10,715 nucleotides of DNA, from assembly GCA_002508635.1 (NCBI GenBank), contig DACO01000154.1, positions 1-10,715 on the forward strand, written 5' to 3'. Of the stretch, positions 1-6,853 are shown in pieces (position 1 is the first letter of the stretch; every line of letters begins with the position of its first letter). The notes beneath the pieces are model-generated. The model ran no database searches. It saw only the letters and a program-made list of their open reading frames with translations, and was not told the DNA's origin. Source of the stretch: Methanolobus sp. UBA118. GTDB lineage: Archaea; Halobacteriota; Methanosarcinia; Methanosarcinales; Methanosarcinaceae. A program made the position numbers and the translations under genes.

Positions 1-378
1 AGGCAGGTTAACCCATAGCTGCAATCCCCAGAGCTCTCCGTTCTCATCCCCCTCCGGCATCTCCTGGTGTACTATTCCGCTGCCTGCGGTCATCCACTGC
101 ACATCGCCGGGACCGATCACTCCCTCATTTCCCTGATTGTCACTGTGTGTGACCTTCCCGGCCAGCATATAGGTGATCGTATCGATTCCTCTGTGCGGGT
201 GGTACGGGAAGCCTGCTTTATATTCCTCCGGGTTGTCCGAATGGAATTCATCAAGCATCAGAAAAGGATCGGTTTCCCCTGCCTGATGATGGCTGAAAGC
301 TCTTCTCAGATGTACGCCTGCACCTTCGGTTACAGCTACGCTTTTAATTATTCTGCTGACTGTTCTGGTATTTTCCAT
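1..378 (-). CDS. Pirin family protein, 3' part cut by window edge
   Basis: Reading the minus strand from ATG at 378 gives 126 uninterrupted codons up to the window edge, so the N-terminal cupin domain is present and the C-terminal part lies outside. The pirin signature is clear: PYHPHRGIDT (residues 59-67) and a downstream GSGIVHQEMP stretch. These supply the four metal ligands of the pirin cupin, here H60, H62, H104 and E106. Pirins are Fe-binding bicupin proteins; some act as quercetin dioxygenases and others as redox-sensing regulators, and the sequence does not say which applies. A purine-rich GGGAGTGGGG stretch about 5 nt before the ATG can serve as ribosome binding site. The gene starts 40 nt after the gpgS stop on the same strand, so co-transcription with gpgS is plausible. 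Family assignment is secure; biological role is unknown. Confidence 0.93.
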   Translation of the reverse strand, partial: MENTRTVSRIIKSVAVTEGAGVHLRRAFSHHQAGETDPFLMLDEFHSDNPEEYKAGFPYHPHRGIDTITYMLAGKVTHSDNQGNEGVIGPGDVQWMTAGSGIVHQEMPEGDENGELWGLQLWVNLP

Positions 379-418
379 TAATCCCCACTCCCTTAATTGA
401 CCTTTATCTAATCTATGT

Positions 419-1615
419 TCACTTATCCGTTAAAACATCCTGCTGTAAACTTTCAAAAATAATGGCATTCTCACGGATCTTTGCTTCAGCTTCCGAGAAA
501 TCCATTTCCTTGCACTCATTGTAGAATGTCACGAACCTTGCAAGCCACATAACTCTCAGTGCATCGATAAGGGAAATATCATATGTTTTTGAGTATTCCT
601 CATAGATATACCAGACGATACGTGACCACAGTTCCGCATCCAGTTGCTCCTTTCCTTCAAGGAATCCCTGGAGATGGTGCATCACATCTGCTGGCAGGAG
701 GGTAGTGTAAATGTCCGAGTATTCTTCATAACGTTTGGAGACTGTCTCGAGCATCTTGTCCTTGTTCACATTTACCGGAAGTGGTATCGGACCGTAGTAT
801 TCCGACACTTCAACACCATCGGTTATGATGGGTTTGCTGTTCTTATCCTCATAATATACGGCAAGGTCAAACATGGTTTTTACCACCTGCCTGAACATGG
901 GTATCAGGGATGATTCGGGATCTGCGTACTTTGTAGTTGATTCATGCAGTTTCAGACCAAGCATTGCTTCCCTTATCCTCAGCCTTTCGGCGGATGCCAC
1001 TGTTGTTATAAATATGTCTATTCCGAAATCCGATGGGAAAAGCGGATGATCTCTTAATATCTCCATGAGTTTTTTGGATATACAGAACTCTCCGCCTATG
1101 GGTTGTCTGATATCACTGCCGTAGTAGGCTCTTGTGAACGGGTAGGCAAGGTTATTCGTGATTACGCCGTCGAACTTGTCCCTCACATAAAACGGTACTA
1201 CAAGGTCCGTTCTTCCGTACAGTACCGGCCTGACCATTTCCTGTATCCATTCTGCCTTGATTGAGAGCAGGTCACCATCTACAAAGGCTACTGCCTTTGA
1301 GTTCAGTTTATGGGCGATCTCCATCACGGTCCTTATACCGTCACCTTTTCCGGGTACTCCCATCTGTTCTACAACTATCTTCTTTACCGGGGATATGTCG
1401 AACATATCCGCTATCTCTGCAGTCCTGTCTGTTGAGAAACCGTCCGATACGACTATCAGTGTATTATAGGGGGAAAGGTATTGCAGTACTCCCTCACGTA
1501 CCACATTCATCACGTGCAGGATGGTGGGTTCTACATTCTTGGTGAGTATTCCCACGACAACATCTACTTCCTCGATATCTTCAAGTCTGTCTCCGATACT
1601 TTTTTTGAGTTCCAT
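419..1615 (-). CDS. gpgS: Glucosyl-3-phosphoglycerate synthase (GpgS, GT81)
   Basis: A 398-residue GT-A glycosyltransferase predicted to move glucose from an NDP-glucose to 3-phosphoglycerate, giving glucosyl-3-phosphoglycerate, the precursor of the compatible solute glucosylglycerate. The N-terminal part carries the nucleotide-sugar fold: VVVGILTKN (19-27), VVSDGFSTDRT (55-65) and GVPGKGDG (86-93), followed by the metal-binding DGD (113-115). QPIGGEF (171-177) and KLHES (222-226, with H224 a likely metal ligand) are the acceptor/metal loops of this family. Length agrees with the roughly 390-400 residues of archaeal GpgS, and the enzyme of Methanococcoides burtonii is the best-known archaeal example. 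The dedicated phosphatase GpgP is not in the window. The ATG at 1615 has GTGGG about 8 nt upstream and a TATA-like box near 1664-1676. Mannosyl-3-phosphoglycerate synthase is the main alternative but fits less well. A role in osmotic or cold adaptation is inferred. Confidence 0.9.
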   Translation of the reverse strand: MELKKSIGDRLEDIEEVDVVVGILTKNVEPTILHVMNVVREGVLQYLSPYNTLIVVSDGFSTDRTAEIADMFDISPVKKIVVEQMGVPGKGDGIRTVMEIAHKLNSKAVAFVDGDLLSIKAEWIQEMVRPVLYGRTDLVVPFYVRDKFDGVITNNLAYPFTRAYYGSDIRQPIGGEFCISKKLMEILRDHPLFPSDFGIDIFITTVASAERLRIREAMLGLKLHESTTKYADPESSLIPMFRQVVKTMFDLAVYYEDKNSKPIITDGVEVSEYYGPIPLPVNVNKDKMLETVSKRYEEYSDIYTTLLPADVMHHLQGFLEGKEQLDAELWSRIVWYIYEEYSKTYDISLIDALRVMWLARFVTFYNECKEMDFSEAEAKIRENAIIFESLQQDVLTDK

Positions 1616-1663
1616 TCAATTCCCACTTTATATTGGTTATGCAATAAATGGCAAGTATATTTA

Positions 1664-1676
1664 GATAATATTTAAA
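1664..1676 (-). promoter_or_regulatory. Probable TATA box for gpgS
   Basis: On the minus strand TTTAAATATTATC lies about 50-60 nt before the gpgS ATG, in an AT-rich stretch. Archaeal TATA boxes sit about 25 nt before the transcription start, which would give a leader of roughly 25-30 nt containing the GTGGG site at 1624-1628. Assigned by pattern only. Confidence 0.45.
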
Positions 1677-1786
1677 AGAAACCTTTAAAAATATCTACAT
1701 AAATTTAATCAGTGGCATCGGGATGCCTCTAATAAGTCTTGATAAAAAAAGAATTCAACTCTAGAATATTATAATAAATAAATTAG

Positions 1787-1815
1787 AAAAAAAGGGAGTA
1801 AGTCTTAGCTTACTC
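1787..1815 (-). terminator. Hairpin and T-tract terminator of the PEF-CTERM gene
   Basis: GAGTAAG (1796-1802) and CTTACTC (1809-1815) form a perfect 7-bp stem with a 6-nt loop. On the minus strand it is followed by CC and seven T (1793-1787), an intrinsic-terminator layout. The TAA stop (1812-1810) of the upstream gene is inside the stem. The opposite strand also has a T run after the stem (1816-1821), so the element could act in both directions. The remaining gap up to gpgS (1616-1786) is AT-rich and contains only the gpgS promoter region. Confidence 0.7.
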
Positions 1816-2868
1816 TTTTTTGCGGTTCTGGAATATCATTGCAAGTCCGATTACTGCAGCCACTGGAAGGACCACTGTTGGGAACTCTGGGATCTCAGTA
1901 CCATTTTCCTCTCCGTTGTTACCACCTGTCGGACATTCTTCCACTATCTGACTGAAGGTGACCTCTGTAAATGGTCCTCTTACGCCATGTTCATCTATTG
2001 GAATTACCCTGACCATCCAGGTCTCATTGATCGATGTATCGGCTGCAGGTACAGTATTACCAGTATGATCTATTCCCAGTGCAAACTCATCATCTAGGAA
2101 TCCGCCGGTACCAATGTCCACGAACCATCTGTACTGATATGTTACTGAATCTCCATCTGGATCTGCCGGATTTGGTCCTGTTACACTGGCTACAAGATCA
2201 TCATTAATGTTTACGCACTCGTTGGGCGTTATTTCTAATGTGGGTTCATGAGGGGCATTGTTTGAACTGGTACCATCAAGTGTGTAATTAACAATAAGTT
2301 TGCTTTTGTCCAGTTCTGTTGCCCAGTCGTCTTCAGTGTGAATGTCAATATCCATGAATACATTCAATGTGCAGTCATCTGTCAGAAGTGCAGGATCAAC
2401 ATCGAAGGTTGTCACGGACCATTCATCATTGTGTCCCTGAAGATATACTGGATTCAGATCGACTCCATCAGCAGTGATGTGATCATACTCTCCCTCCCAT
2501 CCGTGTGATGGTTCGGAGTCTACGTCCCATGCACGTATTTCGAGCTGTACGGAATTTATGCTTATGTTCGGGTCATTGCACATGTCAAAGGTGTGATTCC
2601 ACCCATAATCTTCGTTCCACCAGCTGTATATTTCAAATCCTCCTGCGGAGGGCTGTACATAATGGGGCGGTGTACTGTCCTCATCCACTATCTGAGTATA
2701 GGTATAAGTTCCGTCACCGTTGTCTACTGTGCTTTCCGATGATGCGGCAGCAATGAATATCTCCGTTATCTCGTTGTCGGTGGGAGGTACCGTGCCAACA
2801 TCGGATGCACTTGCAGTTCCTGTAAGGAATATAGCTAAGGCTAACAATAGTATTGTTTGTTTTATCAT
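1810..2868 (-). CDS. Secreted PEF-CTERM surface protein
   Basis: A 352-residue exported protein. Residues 1-22 are a typical signal peptide (Lys3, a hydrophobic run, then TASAS). Residues about 78-197 look like a beta-sandwich domain of secreted proteins, with the WNEDYGWNHTF and AWDVDSEPSHGWEGEYD stretches. Residues about 204-310 look like an Ig/fibronectin-like domain, with DPDGDSVTYQYRW (237-248) and ETWMVRVIPIDEHG (282-295). A Gly/Asn/Glu-rich linker follows. The tail PEFPTVVLP (327-335), a hydrophobic helix and NRKKE form a PEF-CTERM signal, which archaeosortases recognise for processing and lipid attachment at the cell surface. Several N-x-S/T sites are available for glycosylation. The start is taken at ATG 2868, because it begins directly at the signal peptide. 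A TTG at 2886 would add six residues; GGTGG lies 11 nt before the ATG. The ligand or partner is unknown. No archaeosortase gene is visible here. Confidence 0.85.
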   Translation of the reverse strand: MIKQTILLLALAIFLTGTASASDVGTVPPTDNEITEIFIAAASSESTVDNGDGTYTYTQIVDEDSTPPHYVQPSAGGFEIYSWWNEDYGWNHTFDMCNDPNISINSVQLEIRAWDVDSEPSHGWEGEYDHITADGVDLNPVYLQGHNDEWSVTTFDVDPALLTDDCTLNVFMDIDIHTEDDWATELDKSKLIVNYTLDGTSSNNAPHEPTLEITPNECVNINDDLVASVTGPNPADPDGDSVTYQYRWFVDIGTGGFLDDEFALGIDHTGNTVPAADTSINETWMVRVIPIDEHGVRGPFTEVTFSQIVEECPTGGNNGEENGTEIPEFPTVVLPVAAVIGLAMIFQNRKKE

Positions 2869-2892
2869 TTGTGTATCAACCACCAATTTTTT

Positions 2893-2933
2893 ATTCTGAA
2901 ATCTAGCCCGACAAAGCAGGTATGTTTCAGAAT
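2893..2933 (-). promoter_or_regulatory. Nested hairpin in the leader of the PEF-CTERM gene
   Basis: ATTCTGAAA (2893-2901) and TTTCAGAAT (2925-2933) pair perfectly over 9 bp around a 23-nt loop. Inside the loop, on the minus-strand RNA, CCUG and CGGG can form a further 4-bp stem (one G-U pair) with loop CUUUGU. The element lies 25-65 nt upstream of the chosen ATG (2868), so it would be in the 5' untranslated RNA if transcription starts near 2940. A further copy of GTTTCAGA is at 3024-3031. It could be an RNA structure or a regulator binding site; no known riboswitch class is recognised. Confidence 0.4.
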
Positions 2934-2961
2934 TATCTTGCTTAAGAATCTTTTTTCTTTT

Positions 2962-2972
2962 TTGTTATACTT
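2962..2972 (-). promoter_or_regulatory. Possible TATA box for the PEF-CTERM gene
   Basis: On the minus strand AAAGTATAACA lies about 95-105 nt before the ATG at 2868. It would place the transcription start near 2940, just upstream of the leader hairpin. Other AT-rich stretches nearby (for example around 3010-3020) are alternatives. The rest of the 2869-3205 gap holds this promoter region, the leader hairpin and the dinB terminator; I see no gene in it. Confidence 0.3.
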
Positions 2973-3164
2973 TTCGAATAAACCGATCCTGTAATTATCA
3001 TTATGATGCTCATATAATTACACGTTTCAGACTTTTTCCTTTTTTAGGAACTATTTTTGCCTATAGTCATTATCTATTTTCAATAACTCATTACATTTGT
3101 GATTTAAAATACAATTTAGTTTACTATGTAATAACACATTAAAATTATTTGCTTCGCAGTGACA

Positions 3165-3209
3165 TTTCATAATTATGAAAAATTCTATTATCAAAAATTC
3201 TATTATCAA
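3165..3209 (-). terminator. Duplicated T-tract terminator after dinB
   Basis: On the minus strand the dinB stop TGA (3208-3206) is followed by three T5-T7 tracts spaced by the unit GATAATAGAA, ending in the perfect 16-bp palindrome TTTCATAATTATGAAA (3165-3180). Multiple U-rich tracts shortly after the stop are how many archaeal genes terminate. The repeated tracts arise from a tandem 15-bp duplication. Confidence 0.55.
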
Positions 3210-3210
3210 A
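3181..3210. repeat. Tandem 15-bp direct repeat, two copies
   Basis: AATTCTATTATCAAA occurs twice in a row (3181-3195 and 3196-3210), identical in both copies. The second copy includes the dinB stop codon. It probably arose by slippage. Confidence 0.85.
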
Positions 3211-4294
3211 AAAAGTCATTGAGCAAAGTCTGCCTTTCATCTATCTTCTCAAGTTTGGTGACGCCCACTCCGAGTAACCTGAACCTGCCCTTCCCGATAA
3301 ACTCGTCCATCAGTCCCAGTGCAGTTCTGATAATAGCCTGCTTGTCAGTGCTTGCTGCCTGCAGGGTCTTTGCCCTGGTGTATGTCCTGAAGTCCTCGAA
3401 GCGGACCTTTATTGTCACGGTCCTGAAGCGGAATCTCTTCCTGGAAAGTGATTCATGTACTTTGTCCGTAAGCTCGAGAAAAACATTGCGTATTGCAGCC
3501 GGGTCGAAGATGTCCTCTTCAAAGGTATCTTCAGTACTTATGGATTTGACCTCTTCCCTTTCCCTGACCTCACGCAGGTCTATGCCGTTTGCAAGCTGGT
3601 GCATCACGACCCCCGATTTGCCAAAACGTGCAACTAGTAGCTGTACGTCCATGCTGGCGAGATCACCCACTGTCTCTATACCCATTTCTTCAAGGATCGG
3701 GCGTGTCTTTTTACCGATTCCGGGAATCTTTGAGACCGGCAGCGGGAAGAGGAAGCTCTCTACGTCTCCCGGCCTTATGACTGTGAGTCCGTCGGGTTTG
3801 TCAAAGTCCGAGGCTATCTTGGCCAGGATCTTGTTGGGTGCCACGCCGATGGAGCAGGTCAGTCCCTGTTTCCGTAGGACCTCGTCTTTGATCTTGCGTG
3901 CAAGCAGGGTTGCGGACTCGTAGTCGTCTATGCCGCTGCCCACATCAAGGTATGCCTCGTCAACACTCACCTGCTGGAACCTGTCTGCGAAGATACGGAT
4001 CAGGTCCATTATGTTCTCTGAAACTTCCTTGTAGAGCTTCATATTCACTGGGAGGTAGACTGCATCCGGGCATAGCTTGTATGCTCTGGATATGGGCATT
4101 GCCGAATGTATCCCGAATTCTCTGGCCTCGTAGGAACATGTACTGACAACGCCTCTCCCTTTCCCTTCCTTGGGATCCGAGCCAACTACCACGGGAAGAC
4201 CCTTGAGTTCGGTTTTTTCCCTGACCTCTACAGATGAATAGAAGCTGTCCATATCTACGTGAAGTGTGATCCTGTTCCTGACTGGATTACTCAT
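3206..4294 (-). CDS. dinB: DNA polymerase IV (DinB, Y family)
   Basis: A 362-residue translesion DNA polymerase, the usual length for archaeal Dpo4/Dbh enzymes. The palm carries HVDMDSFYSSVE (12-23, with catalytic D14) and SVDEAYLD (110-117, with catalytic D112 and E113). Y19 is in the steric-gate position that excludes ribonucleotides. GVVSTCSYEAREFGI (48-62) is the fingers motif and PGIGKKT (191-197) the helix-hairpin-helix of the thumb. The little-finger domain occupies about 250-350. The C-terminus QTLLNDFF (355-362) is a textbook PIP box (Q-x-x-L-x-x-F-F) for docking on the PCNA clamp. The gene stands alone: its neighbour on one side is divergent, and downstream it has its own T-tract terminator. 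The ATG at 4294 is 15-20 nt after a TATATAAAA stretch; no strong Shine-Dalgarno site is visible. Confidence 0.96.
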   Translation of the reverse strand: MSNPVRNRITLHVDMDSFYSSVEVREKTELKGLPVVVGSDPKEGKGRGVVSTCSYEAREFGIHSAMPISRAYKLCPDAVYLPVNMKLYKEVSENIMDLIRIFADRFQQVSVDEAYLDVGSGIDDYESATLLARKIKDEVLRKQGLTCSIGVAPNKILAKIASDFDKPDGLTVIRPGDVESFLFPLPVSKIPGIGKKTRPILEEMGIETVGDLASMDVQLLVARFGKSGVVMHQLANGIDLREVREREEVKSISTEDTFEEDIFDPAAIRNVFLELTDKVHESLSRKRFRFRTVTIKVRFEDFRTYTRAKTLQAASTDKQAIIRTALGLMDEFIGKGRFRLLGVGVTKLEKIDERQTLLNDFF

Positions 4295-4422
4295 TCCAGT
4301 TGTTTTATATAATAAGTTCTTTATCTAAATTATGGGCTACTGTCTCAAATGTATTATATTCTCTGATCTAAGGGAATACTGAAATAATATGGTATCCTAG
4401 AATCTAAGGTTCAGGTGTAGAA
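4295..4422. promoter_or_regulatory. Divergent promoter region, dinB and small membrane protein
   Basis: A 128-bp AT-rich gap between two genes reading away from each other. For the plus strand, GTATTATATT (4351-4360) is a candidate TATA box, giving a start near 4385 and a leader of about 40 nt. For the minus strand, TTTAGATAA (about 4320-4328) is the better-spaced candidate and would give a very short dinB leader; TATATAAAA is too close to the ATG for a normal box. ATCTAAGG occurs twice (4366-4373, 4402-4409), 36 nt apart. Confidence 0.4.
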
Positions 4423-4710
4423 ATGTATGTTTATATTGCGCTGCTGGCTTATTTTGTCATCCTCTTCCTGACGTTGCGTGATATCCGAATATTTCGGCGT
4501 ACGGGTATTGTTTCTTATCGCAAGGGCGCACAGAGAGGAATAATCGCATCCACAGTAGTACTTCTCGGGGTTCTGATCACTCCAAGGAATCCTGAATTCG
4601 GGCTTCTTGTTGTATTCATCGGACTTTTCTTAAACCGTAAGGGTATCAGGGAGAAGGTCTTTAATGAAGCAGGTACTGTCGACCGCCTGCTGGGTAAGAC
4701 CGATATCTGA
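4423..4710 (+). CDS. Small membrane protein of unknown function
   Basis: A 95-residue protein I cannot assign to a named family. It has three probable membrane helices: about residues 3-18, 39-53 and 58-70, separated by basic loops (RDIRIFRRTG at 19-28 and YRKGAQRG at 32-39). The tail is short, charged and soluble (NRKGIREKVFNEAGTVDRLLGKTDI at 71-95 in two parts: NRKGIREKVF and NEAGTVDRLLGKTDI). The ATG has AGGTG (4413-4417) five nt upstream, a good archaeal ribosome binding site, and codon use resembles the neighbours, so it is very likely real. It is divergent from dinB and ends 138 nt before rps17e, which has its own promoter candidate. Nothing in the sequence points to a reaction or partner. 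Confidence 0.75.
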   Translation: MYVYIALLAYFVILFLTLRDIRIFRRTGIVSYRKGAQRGIIASTVVLLGVLITPRNPEFGLLVVFIGLFLNRKGIREKVFNEAGTVDRLLGKTDI

Positions 4711-4737
4711 AGTACATAACTTTCACCCGGCTGCAAT

Positions 4738-4753
4738 CCAAAAGGTATAAATG
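4738..4753 (+). promoter_or_regulatory. Probable promoter of the rps17e-dapA-dapB operon
   Basis: An A-rich stretch followed by GGTATAAATG resembles an archaeal BRE plus TATA box, about 95-110 nt before the rps17e ATG. A second candidate, GTATTTATTATTA, lies at about 4759-4771. Between them and the ATG the leader holds a weak inverted repeat, GATAC (4775-4779) with GTATC (4791-4795), and the ribosome binding site GGAG (4838-4841) seven nt before the ATG. Confidence 0.45.
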
Positions 4754-4848
4754 TAAGGGTATTTATTATTAGGCGATACGTACTTACTTAGTATCATATA
4801 ATTAACAGTCCAGTTTACAGTTTCATCATATACTAATGGAGAATTTAC

Positions 4849-5043
4849 ATGGGAAATATTAGACAGACCAACATCAAGAACATTGCATTACGCTTAGTTG
4901 ACAACTACGGTAACACTTTTACAACAGATTTTGACACAAACAAGCATCTTGTAACAAAGTACACCACAATCGAGAGCAAGGTTATCAGAAACCGTGTTGC
5001 AGGCTATGTTACAAGAAAGATGACTCACAAGCCTAAAGAGTAA
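4849..5043 (+). CDS. rps17e: 30S ribosomal protein eS17 (S17e)
   Basis: A 64-residue small-subunit protein, the normal length of archaeal S17e, which is found in archaea and eukaryotes but not in bacteria. The family core is plain: NIRQTNIKNIALRLVDNY (3-20), the FDTNKHLV segment (28-35) and IRNRVAGYVTRKM (46-58). The basic surface fits rRNA binding. GGAG sits seven nt before the ATG. It is followed by dapA after 20 nt on the same strand, which suggests that this ribosomal gene leads a lysine-biosynthesis operon. Assignment is secure. Confidence 0.95.
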   Translation: MGNIRQTNIKNIALRLVDNYGNTFTTDFDTNKHLVTKYTTIESKVIRNRVAGYVTRKMTHKPKE

Positions 5044-5063
5044 CCTTTGAGGGGGACGATCCC

Positions 5064-5936
5064 ATGTTCGAAGGAGTTCTACCAGCGCTTGTAACCCCTT
5101 TTTCTAAGAATAATACCATTGATTCCGAGAATTTCAGGAATATTGTCTCTTTAGTGGAAGAAGGTGGAGTTTCAGGTATAGTCGCCTGCGGTACGACCGG
5201 CGAATCGGCTACACTTTCAATGGCCGAGCACAAGGAACTGATCGACATTGCCATGGACTGCTCCAGCGTTCCGGTGGTGGCAGGTACAGGGTCCAACAAT
5301 ACTGTAGAGGCAGTAGAACTTACCAAACACGCAGCCGATGTGGGTGCAGACGGGGCTCTGGTCATATCTCCATATTACAATAAATCCAATGACGCAGGTC
5401 TGCTGGCTCACTTTAAGACCATAGCAGAAGAAGCGGATATTCCTATCATACTATACAATGTGCCATCACGTACAGGACAGGACCTATCAGTTGAAGTGAT
5501 CGCAGAACTTGCAACTGTGGATAACATAGTTGCTGTCAAGGAAGCAAGCGGTAGCGTGGAAAAGATATCCCGTATACTTGAGATGACTGCCGATGAGGAC
5601 TTCGGGGTACTTTCGGGAGAAGACGCCTTGACATTCCCTGCCGTTGCCCTTGGAGGAAGCGGTGTTGTGTCGGTTGTTGCTAACATCGTTCCTGAGATGA
5701 TGGTAAACCTTGTGGAAGCCACAAAGAAGGGAGATCTGGAAACTGCAAGAAAGTTACACTTCAAAATGGCACCTCTTATGAGGGCTCTTTTCTCAGAGAC
5801 AAATCCGATACCTGTTAAGCGTGCCATGGAACTAATGGGACTTGTGAACGGCAATCTCAGACTTCCGCTCGCACCACTGAGTGATGAGAACGATAAGGTC
5901 CTCCAGGATGCTCTTCGTGAACTGGGGTGCATATAA
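5064..5936 (+). CDS. dapA: 4-hydroxy-tetrahydrodipicolinate synthase (DapA)
   Basis: A 290-residue cytosolic TIM-barrel enzyme that condenses pyruvate with aspartate-4-semialdehyde, the first committed step of the diaminopimelate/lysine pathway. Residues seen: the Schiff-base lysine K159 in VAVKEASG (156-163), Y131 in YNVPSRTG (131-138), the GTTGES loop (43-48, T44/T45) and SPYYNK (102-107, the Tyr contributed across the dimer). Length matches the bacterial enzyme (about 292). A GAGGGGG stretch (5049-5055) lies about eight nt before the ATG. It is 20 nt downstream of rps17e and directly abuts dapB, so DapA and DapB are almost certainly co-expressed. DapA relatives acting on sugar acids (KDG or N-acetylneuraminate lyases) exist, but the adjacent dapB settles the function. 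Confidence 0.96.
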   Translation: MFEGVLPALVTPFSKNNTIDSENFRNIVSLVEEGGVSGIVACGTTGESATLSMAEHKELIDIAMDCSSVPVVAGTGSNNTVEAVELTKHAADVGADGALVISPYYNKSNDAGLLAHFKTIAEEADIPIILYNVPSRTGQDLSVEVIAELATVDNIVAVKEASGSVEKISRILEMTADEDFGVLSGEDALTFPAVALGGSGVVSVVANIVPEMMVNLVEATKKGDLETARKLHFKMAPLMRALFSETNPIPVKRAMELMGLVNGNLRLPLAPLSDENDKVLQDALRELGCI

Positions 5937-6728
5937 ATGGTCAATGTAGCTGTAACCGGTGCATCCGGAAGGATGGGACGGCTTATAATCTCCAATGTTC
6001 TCAGGTCCGAGGAAACTCAGTTATCTGCGGCATTCGATCTAATGAATGTCGGCAGTGACGCCGGAGAAGTTGCACAACTTGGAAATCTTGGTGTGGCAAT
6101 CTCATCCGTTGAGGATATGGAATCGGTACTCAAATCCTCTAAGACCGATGTACTTATCGATTTTACCATTGCGGACGCAACTGCTGTCAACGCCCCGCGT
6201 GTGGCATCAAGCGGAGTGAATCTGGTGATCGGTACTACCGGTCTGACGGATGAGCAGAAAGCCACGATTGAAGATTCCATCAGGCAGAACAATGTCGCAG
6301 GAATCATATCACCCAATTATGCAGTGGGTGTGAACGTATTTTTCGGAATACTGAAGGAAGCTGCGAAGTATCTCGGAGATGCGGATATAGAAGTTATCGA
6401 AGCTCATCATAACCAGAAAAAGGATGCTCCAAGCGGTACCGCTCTCAGGGCTGCGGATGTTATCAGTGAAGCCCTCGGCGGCAAGGACTATGTTCATGGT
6501 CGTCAGGGACTGGCTCCCAGAGGCAAGGAGATTGGAATCCATGCCGTACGCGGAGGGGACATAGTCGGTGACCATACAGTGCTCTTTGCAGGTGATGGTG
6601 AGAGAATCGAGATCAAGCACCAGGCTCACTCTAGACAGGCTTTTGCAGGCGGTGCGGTCAAAGCCGCGATATGGATTGCAAAAGCAAAGCCAGGTGTTTA
6701 TACAATGGCTGATATCCTGGGATTATAA
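5937..6728 (+). CDS. dapB: 4-hydroxy-tetrahydrodipicolinate reductase (DapB)
   Basis: A 263-residue NAD(P)H-dependent reductase that takes the DapA product to tetrahydrodipicolinate. The Rossmann motif is VTGASGRMGR (6-15). The substrate-binding and catalytic segment EAHHNQKKDAPSGTAL (155-170) contains H157/H158 and K161, matching the HH and K of the E. coli enzyme. VRGGDIVGDHTV (204-215) is the C-terminal family signature. The ATG follows the dapA TAA with no spacer; GGGGTG inside the end of dapA is the likely ribosome binding site, so translation is probably coupled. It is the last gene of the operon and converges on pyrI. The rest of the lysine pathway is not in the window. Confidence 0.96.
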   Translation: MVNVAVTGASGRMGRLIISNVLRSEETQLSAAFDLMNVGSDAGEVAQLGNLGVAISSVEDMESVLKSSKTDVLIDFTIADATAVNAPRVASSGVNLVIGTTGLTDEQKATIEDSIRQNNVAGIISPNYAVGVNVFFGILKEAAKYLGDADIEVIEAHHNQKKDAPSGTALRAADVISEALGGKDYVHGRQGLAPRGKEIGIHAVRGGDIVGDHTVLFAGDGERIEIKHQAHSRQAFAGGAVKAAIWIAKAKPGVYTMADILGL

Positions 6729-6853
6729 ATCCCATTCTTTTCTAATTTTGAACTCAAAATTTGCACAATTTGCTTGTTTTGTGAACAAATGTGGCGCAGA
6801 TATTTCTATCTACGTTCACAGATTCGGGAGATTTTGGCTTATTTATAGCCGGG

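Noticed and set aside
2866..2886. TTG at 2886 as start of the PEF-CTERM protein
   Set aside because: It adds six residues ahead of a signal peptide that begins naturally at the ATG, and the GGTGG ribosome binding site would lie inside the coding region.
3159..3923. 254-codon open frame on the plus strand, antisense to dinB
   Set aside because: It lies almost entirely opposite the well-supported dinB gene, its product is Ser-rich and of low complexity with no motif, and there is no ribosome binding site. It is a shadow frame.
5408..5995. 195-codon open frame on the minus strand, antisense to dapA/dapB
   Set aside because: It mirrors dapA codons, is Ser/Thr-rich without recognisable motif, and crosses the dapA-dapB junction.
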